A stretch of DNA of 64,000 nt from contig NZ_MDZA01000415.1 in NCBI RefSeq assembly GCF_001816125.1, positions 1 through 64,000 of the forward strand, given 5' to 3'. The translations under genes and the position numbers were made by a program. The DNA comes from Hymenobacter coccineus (GTDB taxonomy: Bacteria > Bacteroidota > Bacteroidia > Cytophagales > Hymenobacteraceae). The notes under the pieces were generated by a model. It was given only the letters and a program-made list of their open reading frames with translations. It searched no databases and had not been told where the DNA came from. The number at the start of each line of letters is the position of its first letter. The stretch's first letter is position 1. This document shows positions 34,032 to 42,291 of this stretch, one piece after another.

Positions 34032-34688
34032 CTTCAACTGGCAGATTACGGTTTCGCCACCTTTTACTTTCTGGCCTAGCTCCACCTTTACATCAGCGTC
34101 GATGGGCACGAACAGGTCCACGCGTGAGCCGAACTTGATGAAGCCGAACTCCTCGCCCTGGTTCACCTCGTCGCCCTCGTTCACGTACCACACAATGCGG
34201 CGAGCCATGGCCCCCGCAATCTGCCGGAAGAGCACCAGGGGCCCCGCGTCGCTTTCCACCACCACGGTGGTGCGCTCGTTTTGGGTGCTGCTTTTGGGGT
34301 GCCAGGCCACCAAGTAGTTGCCGGGATGGTACTTGAAGTACTTCACCATGCCCGAAATCGGGTTGCGCGTCACGTGTACATTGATGGGCGACATGAACAC
34401 GCTGATCTGCTTGCGCATATCATCGAAATACTCGGGCTCGTACACGTCCTCAATCACCACCACCTTGCCGTCGGCCGGGGCCAGCAGCAGGTCTTCGTGG
34501 GTGAAAAGGTGGCGGAACGGGCTGCGGAAAAACTGAAGCAGCGCCAAAAACGCCACCACCGAAACCCCGGCGAAAATGCGGTTGAAGAGCACCGCCCCTC
34601 GGTTGAACTGGTAGAGGGCCAAATTCAGGGCCAGCAGCACCAAAATGGTTACGAACAGGATGCGGCGGCCTTCTTTGTGTACTTTCAT
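34026..34688 (-). CDS. psd: Phosphatidylserine decarboxylase family protein
   Basis: Membrane enzyme that makes phosphatidylethanolamine from phosphatidylserine. 220 residues: two N-terminal membrane segments (LFVTILVLLALNLALYQF and IFAGVSVVAFLALLQFF), then the catalytic part with LLAPADGKVVVIED, FMSPINVHVTRNPISGMVKY and the autocleavage Ser in FIKFGSRVDLF, which forms the pyruvoyl group. This is the short (PSD-A-like) type. ATG 34688 is chosen because the longer frame adds sequence made of repeats. The gene lies between two inverted-repeat elements: its TGA belongs to the 45-bp arm and its ATG abuts the 26-bp repeat. Confidence 0.93.
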   Translation of the reverse strand: MKVHKEGRRILFVTILVLLALNLALYQFNRGAVLFNRIFAGVSVVAFLALLQFFRSPFRHLFTHEDLLLAPADGKVVVIEDVYEPEYFDDMRKQISVFMSPINVHVTRNPISGMVKYFKYHPGNYLVAWHPKSSTQNERTTVVVESDAGPLVLFRQIAGAMARRIVWYVNEGDEVNQGEEFGFIKFGSRVDLFVPIDADVKVELGQKVKGGETVICQLKV

Positions 34689-34936
34689 AAATCGCTGATT
34701 TTGACTGATTAACCGGGGTTCCGCTGATTCCAGCGGGGCTGACCAGTACAAAAAATAGAGCGGCTGGGAATGGCAGCCGGGACAAATTACGGTTAGAAAC
34801 AGAAAAAGCACGGACCAAGCGGCCCGTGCCTTTCCTTACAACGAAAAACAATCAATTACAGCTCGCGGAACAGCAACTAATAAAATTGACCGATAAATCA
34901 GTGAAATTACGGTTAATCAGTCAAAATCAGCGATTT
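34689..34936. repeat. 26-bp perfect inverted repeat flanking the psd-gdhA spacer
   Basis: Arms 34689-34714 and 34911-34936 are exact inverted copies (outer end AAATCGCTGATTTTGACTGA). The left arm starts on the base before the psd ATG and the right arm ends in the gdhA stop codon, so the element fills the spacer. Words of 10 nt are seen (CGCTGATTTT, GACTGATTAA, GCTGATTCCA). The middle contains the gdhA terminator and no gene. Confidence 0.75.
34803..34833 (-). terminator. Terminator of gdhA
   Basis: Stem GCACGG/CCGTGC extended by A-T pairs, followed on the minus strand by TTTTT. It lies about 100 bases after the gdhA stop, within the 26-bp inverted-repeat element. Confidence 0.7.
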
Positions 34937-36221
34937 AGAAACCGCCGCGGAACTTGTAGGTCTGGGCCACCTTATCAATGGCCACCACGTAGGCCGCGAT
35001 GCGCAGCGAGATGTTGTATTTCAGGCTGGTTTGGTACACTTTCTCAAAGGCGTCGGTCATGATGCGGTCGGCGCGTTCGGTCACCATCTGCTCGGTCCAC
35101 TTGAAGCCCTGCTTGTTCTGTACCCATTCGAAGTAGCTCACCGTCACACCGCCCGAGTTGGCCAGAATGTCGGGTACCACCGAAATACCTTTTTCGTAAA
35201 TGATGGGGTCGGCCGAGGCCGAAGTAGGGCCGTTGGCGCCCTCCACGATCAGCTTGGCCTGGATCTGGCCGGCGTTGTGCTCCGTGATAACGTTCTCGAT
35301 GGCGGCGGGCACCAGCACGTCCACGGGCGCGGTCAGCAACTCCTCGGCGTCCATCGACACGGCTCCCGCGAAGCCTTCGAGGCGGCCGCCGTGGGCATTT
35401 TTGTAGGCAATGGCCTCGTCGATGTTGATGCCGTCGGCATTCCAGTAAGCACCCGAAATATCCGACACAGCCTTGATTTTCAAGCCTTTGTCAAACATCA
35501 GCTTGGCCGTCCACGAGCCCACGTTGCCGAAGCCCTGAATGGCCACCGAGGTATCCTCGATTTCCATGCCCAGCTTGGCCATTGCGGCCAGGCACGACAC
35601 CATTACGCCGCGGCCGGTAGCCTCGGTGCGGCCCAGCGAACCGCCCAGCACCAGGGGTTTGCCCGTCACAACGGCCGGGGAGGTCATGCCCACGGTCTTG
35701 GAGAATTCATCCATCAGCCAGGCCATTTCGCGGGGCCCCGTGCCCATGTCGGGGGCCGGAATGTCGCGGTCGGGGCCAAACACGTCCTTGAGGGCCAGCG
35801 TGTAGCCGCGGGTCATGCGCTCAATCTCGCCGGCGCTCATCGTGGTCGGGTCGCAGATGATGCCACCCTTGGCCCCGCCGTAGGGAATGTCCACCACGGC
35901 GCACTTCCAGGTCATCCAAGCCGCCAGGGCCTTTACCTCGTCGAGGTACACGTTTTTATCGTACCGGATGCCACCTTTCGAGGGCCCCAGGATAGTGTTG
36001 TGAATCACGCGGTAGCCCTCAAACACGCGCACCTTGCCGTTGTCCATCGTCACGGGGATGTGCACGATGACCTGCTTGTCCGCGGCTTTGAGCACGTTGT
36101 AGGTTTCCTCGTCGAGGCCGAGGATATCGGCGGCGACGTTGAAACGGGACATCATCGATTCCAGCGGGTTTTCGCGGTCGGTGAGCGGGGCAGGTTCTTT
36201 ATAAACGGTGTGGGCAGCCAT
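34935..36221 (-). CDS. gdhA: Glu/Leu/Phe/Val dehydrogenase (glutamate dehydrogenase)
   Basis: 428-residue cytoplasmic enzyme that interconverts glutamate and 2-oxoglutarate with NAD(P)H. The substrate region includes GPSKGGIRYDKNVYLDEV and WKCAVVDIPYGGAKGGI with the catalytic Lys-region, and PAPDMGTGPREMAWLMDEF; the Rossmann domain has VAIQGFGNVGSWTAKLMFD. Length and motifs fit the hexameric group. ATG 36221. A TACCTTTG -7 box lies about 60 bases upstream. The stop codon is part of the 26-bp inverted repeat. Confidence 0.95.
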   Translation of the reverse strand: MAAHTVYKEPAPLTDRENPLESMMSRFNVAADILGLDEETYNVLKAADKQVIVHIPVTMDNGKVRVFEGYRVIHNTILGPSKGGIRYDKNVYLDEVKALAAWMTWKCAVVDIPYGGAKGGIICDPTTMSAGEIERMTRGYTLALKDVFGPDRDIPAPDMGTGPREMAWLMDEFSKTVGMTSPAVVTGKPLVLGGSLGRTEATGRGVMVSCLAAMAKLGMEIEDTSVAIQGFGNVGSWTAKLMFDKGLKIKAVSDISGAYWNADGINIDEAIAYKNAHGGRLEGFAGAVSMDAEELLTAPVDVLVPAAIENVITEHNAGQIQAKLIVEGANGPTSASADPIIYEKGISVVPDILANSGGVTVSYFEWVQNKQGFKWTEQMVTERADRIMTDAFEKVYQTSLKYNISLRIAAYVVAIDKVAQTYKFRGGF

Positions 36222-36282
36222 GGTTGATAATGAGGTTAATGGGAGTTGTTAGGTGGGATAAAGCAAATACGTTTTAGCGGCG

Positions 36283-36290
36283 CAAAGGTA
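36283..36290 (-). promoter_or_regulatory. -7 box (TACCTTTG) of gdhA
   Basis: TACCTTTG on the minus strand fits the Bacteroidota consensus TAnnTTTG, and a TTG is found 23 bases upstream. Transcription would begin about 55 bases before the gdhA ATG. Confidence 0.55.
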
Positions 36291-36351
36291 TTGATTTTGC
36301 CCCGTTATACGAACAATTGTTAGTTTTGTATTCTTTGCCGCCGCTCCGCAA

Positions 36352-37359
36352 TTATCCCGCCAGCAATTGTAGCAGCACCAGCACCGGCAGCACCAACAGG
36401 AAGGCGTCGAAGCGGTCGAGCAACCCGCCGTGGCCGGGCAAAAACGTGCCCGAGTCCTTCACCCCCGCGCTGCGCTTAAGCATCGACTCGGCCAGGTCAC
36501 CCAGGGGCCCAAACACCGCCACCACGCCCGCCGCTACCAGCCGGTGCGTCAGCGGAATATCCGGCACAAACTGCCCGAACGCCCAGCCCGTGGCCAGCGC
36601 CAGCAAAGCCCCGCCGGCCCAGCCCTCCCACGTTTTGCCCGGCGAAATGCTAGGCGCCAGCTTGTGCTTGCCAAAGTTTTTGCCGGCGATGTACGCCCCG
36701 GTATCGGCCGCCCACACGAGGATGATGAGGCAGAAAACGTGGTGCGGGTCGTAATGCCGGATGCCGTGTAGAAGCGGTTGTGCAAAGGCCAGAAATTGCA
36801 GCAAAGCCATCGGCAAACTGACGTATAGGAGGCCCCAAAACGTCATTGCAGCGTTGCCAAACGGGTTATCGTGTTTTGGCCATTGCCGCATTTCACGTAG
36901 CAAGAGCAAGACCATCACGACAAATGCCAAACACCCAATTGCAGTGAGTGCTCCAGCTGCGAGCCAGTTTGAGAATATGATTTGATGCTCAAGTGTCGCC
37001 CCATCTCCAACCCGAACGTCCACGCCCCCTATCACAAGCGTCGTATTGTTGGCTGAGGCGTGCCAATAATGGGGTAGCGCTAGCCAAGCGTGAACGATTG
37101 CGAACAAGACAACGCTTGCCACAATGCCAATCCACTTGGCTGGCGCGTATCCGGCAGCCCGCGTAATCCGGTAGAACTCCTTGAGCATCACCGCCTGCAC
37201 CGCCGCGAAGAACAGCCCGAATGAAATAGGGCCCCCGTAGGTGCAGCCGATGAGCAGCGCCGCCGCGATGGTGCCCCAGATGACGCGCAGGCGCAGGTTG
37301 CTGGGGGCGCGCTTGGTGGCGGGGGGCAGGGCGTCGGCGGGGGGCAGGTCGGGGTTCAA
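36352..37359 (-). CDS. cdsA: Phosphatidate cytidylyltransferase
   Basis: Polytopic membrane enzyme that makes CDP-diacylglycerol, precursor of the phosphatidylserine that psd (2 kb away) decarboxylates. 335 residues, about 8 membrane segments. The CDS signature lies near the C-terminus: SPGKTWEGWAGGALLALA, FGPLGDLAESMLKRSAGVKD and SGTFLPGHGGLLDRFDAFL. The start appears to be TTG at 37359, since no ATG comes before the first membrane segments. It is longer than usual (about 270-290), the excess being a segment near residues 80-170 encoded by visibly less GC-rich DNA (about 36790-37150). Confidence 0.9.
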   Translation of the reverse strand: MNPDLPPADALPPATKRAPSNLRLRVIWGTIAAALLIGCTYGGPISFGLFFAAVQAVMLKEFYRITRAAGYAPAKWIGIVASVVLFAIVHAWLALPHYWHASANNTTLVIGGVDVRVGDGATLEHQIIFSNWLAAGALTAIGCLAFVVMVLLLLREMRQWPKHDNPFGNAAMTFWGLLYVSLPMALLQFLAFAQPLLHGIRHYDPHHVFCLIILVWAADTGAYIAGKNFGKHKLAPSISPGKTWEGWAGGALLALATGWAFGQFVPDIPLTHRLVAAGVVAVFGPLGDLAESMLKRSAGVKDSGTFLPGHGGLLDRFDAFLLVLPVLVLLQLLAG

Positions 37360-37398
37360 CAGCAGGAGTGAAAGAAGGGCGGGGGAGAGGACGCCAAA

Positions 37399-38382
37399 TT
37401 ACGGCATGGGTTGGCCCGGGCCCACGGCCACGCCCTGGCGGCTGACGGTGCGCATCGCGCGCGGGGCCCCCATGCGCTGGCGCAGGCCCCACAGCAGCCC
37501 GCCCGCCAGCACGGCCGAGACCAGGGCCAGCGGCCAGGGCAGGGCGTCGGTGCTATCCGGGTCGAAGGCCGTGTTCCAGCCAAAGGCCCCGCGCTGCACC
37601 AGGTACAGCAGCACCAGCTGGAAGGCGTTGTTGGTAAAGTGCGCGGCCATGGGCACCAGGATGTTGCCACTCCACTCGTATAAGTAGCCCAGCACGAGCC
37701 CCAGCACGAAGCGCGGCACAAACCCAAAAAACTGGAAGTGGATGGCGCTGAAAATGGCCGCCGCCGCCCACACGCCCGCGTGCCGCGAGCCAAACCAGCG
37801 CACCAGGTTCTGCTGCATCACGCCCCGGAACACCAGTTCCTCGGCCACGGCCGGCACCACGGCAATCACCAGCACGCCCACCAGCAGCCGGCCCACGGTG
37901 CCAAACTGCGTCAGGAACTTGGTGAGGGCCCCGGCCTGGTCTTCACTGGCGCGGGCCCATACCTCAAAGCCGTGCAGGAACGCGGGGAAGTGCACGTCCG
38001 CGTTCCACGCCACCAGCACCGACATGAGCGGAATGAGCACCAAAATGAGGGCCCCTGCGGCCACTGGCCAGCCCGCGCTGCCCAGGCGGCGCGGCGCGAA
38101 GTAGCCGGCCCACGGGGCCCCTACCACGGCCGGCATGAGGGCCGCGCCGGCCCCCAGGCCCGCCAGCGAGCAGCCCTGCAAAAGCATCAGCGCGGCCCAG
38201 CCCTGGGGGCTGCCGGCAGGGTTGGCGCTGATTTGCCCGAAGGCGGCCAGCGAGTAGCCGAATACCTGCGTGATGAGCAGCAGGGCCACGAAGCTGCCCA
38301 GGCACAGGCCGGCGAAGGCCAGGCCCACCAGCACCAGGATTTGCAAAAGCGGGTGCATGGGGCGGGCGGGGAAACCTTTCAT
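37399..38382 (-). CDS. CPBP-family intramembrane metalloprotease
   Basis: 327-residue integral membrane protein with about 8 membrane segments. The CPBP (Abi/CAAX-like) motifs are present: EELVFRGVMQQNL with the catalytic Glu pair and Arg, FSAIHFQFFGF with the first His, and the second His in LVPMAAHFTNNAF. In bacteria these act in prenylated-peptide processing, bacteriocin self-immunity or unknown roles; no toxin gene is adjacent. ATG 38382 (MKGFPARPMHPLLQ) is chosen over 38394. It lies 37 bases downstream of cdsA's start region, on the same strand, upstream in transcription order. Confidence 0.87.
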   Translation of the reverse strand: MKGFPARPMHPLLQILVLVGLAFAGLCLGSFVALLLITQVFGYSLAAFGQISANPAGSPQGWAALMLLQGCSLAGLGAGAALMPAVVGAPWAGYFAPRRLGSAGWPVAAGALILVLIPLMSVLVAWNADVHFPAFLHGFEVWARASEDQAGALTKFLTQFGTVGRLLVGVLVIAVVPAVAEELVFRGVMQQNLVRWFGSRHAGVWAAAAIFSAIHFQFFGFVPRFVLGLVLGYLYEWSGNILVPMAAHFTNNAFQLVLLYLVQRGAFGWNTAFDPDSTDALPWPLALVSAVLAGGLLWGLRQRMGAPRAMRTVSRQGVAVGPGQPMP

Positions 38383-38432
38383 GGCGGCGGGCAAGTTCGG
38401 GAGGTCGTAAATTTACCCCAGATTTAATTTAG

Positions 38433-38493
38433 GCTTGCTTTAAAGCAAGCTACTAAGGACGTCATGCTGAGCGCAGCCGAAGCATGACGTCCT
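38433..38493. repeat. REP-like hairpin and 18-bp palindrome upstream of dusB
   Basis: A perfect 18-bp palindrome (GCTTGCTTTAAAGCAAGC, 38433-38450) is followed by a hairpin with 13-bp arms (AGGACGTCATGCT at 38456-38468 and complement at 38481-38493) around GAGCGCAGCCGA. The latter has the REP core seen at 17531 and 32087. It ends 20 bases before the dusB start. Confidence 0.75.
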
Positions 38494-38513
38494 AACTTAA
38501 TCCCCTTATTCCC

Positions 38514-39506
38514 GTGGTCAACATCGGTCCCAATATCCAGCTTCCTGATTTTCCGCTGCTGCTCGCGCCCATGGAGGACGTGAGCGACCCGCCCTTCCGC
38601 GCCGTGTGCAAGGCCAATGGGGCCGACCTGATGTACACCGAGTTCATCTCGTCGGAGGGCCTCATCCGGGCCGCGGCCAAGAGCCGCAAGAAGCTGGACG
38701 TGTTTGATTACGAGCGACCCATCGGCATCCAGCTTTTTGGCTCCGACGTGGAAACGATGGGCGAGTGCGCCGCCATCAGCACCGAGGCGGGCCCCGACCT
38801 CATCGACATCAACTACGGCTGCCCGGTGAAGCAGGTGGCCTGCCGCGGCGCCGGCGCGGCCCTGCTGCGCGACATTCCGAAGATGGTGGAGATGACGGCC
38901 GCCGTTATCCGCAACACCCACTTGCCGGTGACGGTGAAAACGCGCCTGGGCTGGGACGAGGGCACCAAAAACGTGGAGGACGTGGCCGAGCGCCTGCAAG
39001 ACATCGGCATCGCGGCCCTCACGGTGCACGGCCGCACGCGGGTGCAGCTCTACAAGGGTGAGGCCGATTGGCGCCTGATTGCCCGCATTAAGGACAACCC
39101 GCGCATCCATATCCCCATTTTCGGCAACGGCGACATTACAACGCCCGAAAAGGCGCTGGAGTACAAAAACCGCTACGGCGTGGACGGTGTGATGGTGGGC
39201 CGCGCCAGCATCGGCTACCCCTGGATCTTCCGCGAAATCAAGCACTACGTGGCCACCGGCACCCTGCTGGCCCCGCCCACGCTGGAAGAGCGGGTGGCCA
39301 TGTGCCAGATGCACTTCGACCGCAGCGTGGAGTGGAAGGGGCCCCGGGTGGGCATCTTTGAAATGCGCCGCCACTACGCCCACTACTTCCGCGGCCTGGA
39401 GGGCGCCAAGGCCTGGCGCACCCGCCTCGTGGACGCCGAAACGCCCGAGGCGGTGTACGAAATCATGGCCGAAATTGCCCGCAGCGAGGCCGTGCTGGTG
39501 GGGTAG
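38514..39506 (+). CDS. dusB: tRNA-dihydrouridine synthase B
   Basis: 330-residue FMN enzyme that reduces specific uridines in tRNA D-loops. The TIM barrel begins with LLAPMEDVSDPPFRAVCKAN, the active-site strand is DINYGCPVKQVACRGAGAAL with the catalytic Asn and Cys of NxGC, and the FMN phosphate site is near VDGVMVGRASIGYPWIF. LTVHGRTRVQLYKGEADW is typical. The start is GTG 38514 (V-N-I-G-P-N). It is a single gene, ending in TAGGGCCCC. Confidence 0.94.
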   Translation: MVNIGPNIQLPDFPLLLAPMEDVSDPPFRAVCKANGADLMYTEFISSEGLIRAAAKSRKKLDVFDYERPIGIQLFGSDVETMGECAAISTEAGPDLIDINYGCPVKQVACRGAGAALLRDIPKMVEMTAAVIRNTHLPVTVKTRLGWDEGTKNVEDVAERLQDIGIAALTVHGRTRVQLYKGEADWRLIARIKDNPRIHIPIFGNGDITTPEKALEYKNRYGVDGVMVGRASIGYPWIFREIKHYVATGTLLAPPTLEERVAMCQMHFDRSVEWKGPRVGIFEMRRHYAHYFRGLEGAKAWRTRLVDAETPEAVYEIMAEIARSEAVLVG

Positions 39507-39668
39507 GGCCCCGGGCCGGGCTGCTGGCTTTTCCGCCAGCTGCCCGATAATCGCTGAAAAACACACCTGGGGGCCCTGATCTTTGGCTACGATTAGCGGG
39601 CTGCCGGCGAAAAAGCCGGCACCGCGCCCGCCCATTGCCGCCGCCCAACGGCCAATTCAACCCCCTGA

Positions 39669-40877
39669 ATGATTACGATTTACGACCAGAAATCCCGCGT
39701 GAAGATATTGGTGGCCGTGGGGGCCCTGCTCATCGGGGCGGCCACGGTGGTGTACACCAACATCTTGGTGCGGCAGGTGGCCCGGCGCGAGCAAGAGCAG
39801 ATTGAGCTGTATGCCAAGGCCCAGCGCTACATCGTGAACTCGGAAGAGGAGAGTGGCCTCATCTTCGTGCAGGAGCAGATTATCAACGTCAACAAGACGA
39901 TTCCCATCATCTTCACCAACGACGCGGGCGTCATCGGTGGGGCCCGCAACGTGGACATTCCGCGCCACCTGGCCCCCGCCGATTCGGTGGCGCGCCTGCA
40001 CCGCGAGCTGGCCCTGATGAAGGAGCGCCACCCGCCCATTGTGGTGGAGTACGCCGCCGGGGCCCGCGACTACATCTACTACAACGACTCGCACCTGCTG
40101 GCTCAGCTGCGCACCTACCCGCTGGTGCAGCTCGGCGTCATCACCTCGCTGGCCGTGATGGCCTACTTCGCCTTCAGCTACTCGAAGCGCTCGGAGCAAA
40201 ACCGCGTGTGGGTGGGCCTGGCCAAGGAAACGGCCCACCAGCTGGGCACGCCGCTCAGCAGCCTGGTGGGCTGGCAGAGCTACCTGCGCGAGTCGGCGCG
40301 CTTCGCCAACGAGCCCATTGTGGAGGAGCTGGGCAAGGACATCCGGCGGCTGGAAATCATCACCGAGCGGTTTTCCAACATCGGCTCAGTGCCGGTGCTC
40401 AACGACGAAAACTTGCTGCAAGTGACGCGCAACGCCATCGATTACCTCCAGAGCCGGGTGTCGAAAAAGGTGAAGTTCACCATCGAAACCGACCTGCCAC
40501 TCGACACGCCGGCCCGCGTGAACGTGCCGCTGTTTGACTGGGTGGTGGAGAACATTTGCAAGAACGCCGTGGACGCCATGGAGGGCCGCGGGGCCATCAC
40601 GCTGCACCTGCGCCGCGTGCGGGTGCGCCGCAGCTGGTACCGCCGCGCCGCGCCCGGCCGCCAAGTGGCCGTCGACATCACCGACACGGGCAAGGGCATT
40701 CCCAAAAACAAGCTCGAAAGCGTGTTCCTGCCCGGCTTCACCACCAAGCGCCGGGGCTGGGGGCTGGGCCTGGCCCTGGCCAAGCGCATCATCGAGAACT
40801 ACCACGAAGGCAAGCTCTTTGTGAAGTGGAGCGAGCTGGGCCGCGGCACCACGTTCCGCATCGTGCTGAACCAGTGA
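39669..40877 (+). CDS. Sensor histidine kinase
   Basis: 402-residue membrane kinase. One membrane segment at about 14-34 and another at about 152-172 (LGVITSLAVMAYFAFSY) enclose a periplasmic sensor of about 115 residues. The phospho-acceptor box is LAKETAHQLGTPLSSLVGW with His near 193, then the ATPase domain with N box VVENICKNAVDAM, G1 box DTGKGIPKNKLESVF and G2 box GWGLGLALAKRI. There is no HAMP domain and no adjacent response regulator, so its partner is elsewhere. ATG 39669. Confidence 0.93.
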   Translation: MITIYDQKSRVKILVAVGALLIGAATVVYTNILVRQVARREQEQIELYAKAQRYIVNSEEESGLIFVQEQIINVNKTIPIIFTNDAGVIGGARNVDIPRHLAPADSVARLHRELALMKERHPPIVVEYAAGARDYIYYNDSHLLAQLRTYPLVQLGVITSLAVMAYFAFSYSKRSEQNRVWVGLAKETAHQLGTPLSSLVGWQSYLRESARFANEPIVEELGKDIRRLEIITERFSNIGSVPVLNDENLLQVTRNAIDYLQSRVSKKVKFTIETDLPLDTPARVNVPLFDWVVENICKNAVDAMEGRGAITLHLRRVRVRRSWYRRAAPGRQVAVDITDTGKGIPKNKLESVFLPGFTTKRRGWGLGLALAKRIIENYHEGKLFVKWSELGRGTTFRIVLNQ

Positions 40878-41180
40878 GTATTAACCAGCGATAATAAGTA
40901 AAATAGCGGGAGAAATTCGGCCGCCGCCGCGGCCCGGGCACCGCGTGCCTGCCGGGCGGTGCTGCGGCCGGGCGCAACGCGTTTCCAAGATTGGGGCCCG
41001 GCGAAGTAGGATCCGGGCAAACGCTCCGAGGGGCAAGTTATTGCGGTAATTGTGGAGCTTATCAAGAAAATGAATAACTATTCCGAGATGTCAGCGTAAG
41101 CGGGGCCAGTTCATCGGACTTCCCTTTCGAAGTGGATTTTTTCATTAGCAAACCCCTGACGTTTGCACATACTGTTCATT
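40878..41180 (+). other. Intergenic region without a gene
   Basis: About 300 bases between co-directional genes. A GC-rich inverted stretch (around 40920-40975, GCCCGGGCACCGCGTGCCTG) precedes AT-rich sequence (about 41045-41180) that probably contains the promoter of the next gene. No ORF with credible codon use was seen. Confidence 0.5.
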
Positions 41181-42176
41181 ATGAATCCTGATTATCCCAC
41201 CCAATTGGCCCCGGCCTACGCCGCGCCGCACAAGCGCATTTCCTGGGGCGCCGTGTTTGCTGGCGCGCTGCTGGCCCTCGTTACCCAACTGGGCCTCGGC
41301 CTGCTCGGGGCCGGCATTGGCCTGAGCACTGTGGACCCCATGCAGGAGCAAAACCCGGTGAGTGGCCTCGGCACGGGCGCCATCATCTGGTACGGTCTCA
41401 GCACGCTGGTGGCCCTGTACGTGGGCGGCATGGTGGCCGGCCGCCTGGCCGGGGCCCCGCGCCGCGTGGATGGCTTGTTGCACGGCCTGCTGAGCTGGGG
41501 CCTAGTGACGCTGTTTACCTTCTACCTGCTCACCACGGCCGTGGGCGGCATTATCAGCGGCGTGGGCGGCGTGGCTGGCCGGGCCCTCACCGCTGCCGGT
41601 AGCGGCATTGCCGCCGTGGCCCCCGGTGCCGGCGACGCCATCAAGGGCGAGCTGAAAGAGCAGGGCATCGACCTGAACGACGTGAAGCGCGAAGCCCGCT
41701 TGCTGCTGAACCAGACCGGCAAGGCTGACCTCCAGCCCGGGGCCCTCGAAGGCCAGGCCCGCGCCGCCGGCCGCACCGCCAAAGCCGAAGCCGAGCAAAG
41801 CGCTGCCAACCCCCAGGATGCCGGTAACAACTTCGATCAACTCATCGACAACCTGACGTCGAAAGCCGACAACATTGGCAACGCCGCCGACCGTGACGCC
41901 GCCGTGAACGTGGTGATGAAGCGCACCGGCAAGACCCGCGCCGAGTCGGAGCAGGTTGTAGATAACTGGATTAGCACCGCCAAGCAGGCCCAGGCCAAGC
42001 TGAAAGAAACCAAGGACGCCGCCGCCCGCAAGGCCCGCGAGGCCGGCGACGCCGCCGCCTCGGGCTTGTCGAAGGCCGCCATCTTCGCCTTCATCGGCAT
42101 GGTGCTGGGGGCCGCGGCCGCCGGCTTCGGTGGCCGCCAGGCCACGCCCGACGAGCGCCTGGTTGTTCGCGCGTAA
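41181..42176 (+). CDS. Membrane protein with long Ala-rich helical middle region
   Basis: 331 residues, function unknown. Three N-terminal membrane segments (about 22-45, 70-92 and 105-127, for example ISWGAVFAGALLALVTQLGL) are followed by a charged helical region of about 150 residues (EGQARAAGRTAKAEAEQSAA, ARKAREAGDAAASGLSKAA) and a last membrane segment (IFAFIGMVLGAAAAGFGG). It resembles membrane proteins annotated as PhnA-like or stress-related in Bacteroidota, but I cannot name a role. ATG 41181 (MNPDYPTQ) is chosen over 41163. A clear terminator follows. Confidence 0.75.
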   Translation: MNPDYPTQLAPAYAAPHKRISWGAVFAGALLALVTQLGLGLLGAGIGLSTVDPMQEQNPVSGLGTGAIIWYGLSTLVALYVGGMVAGRLAGAPRRVDGLLHGLLSWGLVTLFTFYLLTTAVGGIISGVGGVAGRALTAAGSGIAAVAPGAGDAIKGELKEQGIDLNDVKREARLLLNQTGKADLQPGALEGQARAAGRTAKAEAEQSAANPQDAGNNFDQLIDNLTSKADNIGNAADRDAAVNVVMKRTGKTRAESEQVVDNWISTAKQAQAKLKETKDAAARKAREAGDAAASGLSKAAIFAFIGMVLGAAAAGFGGRQATPDERLVVRA

Positions 42177-42189
42177 CTACCTAAAGTTG

Positions 42190-42223
42190 AACGGCCTCTT
42201 CGGCTCGGAGAGGCCGTTTTTTT
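42190..42223 (+). terminator. Rho-independent terminator
   Basis: Stem ACGGCCTCT/AGAGGCCGT with a 9-nt loop and a run of seven Ts, 14 bases after the stop of the membrane protein. Confidence 0.9.
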
Positions 42224-42291
42224 ACGCCCTCTTTGTTGGCTTTCGACTGCTTTCTCTTTTCATCTTATTCTTTTTCCCCACCCATTTTCTC

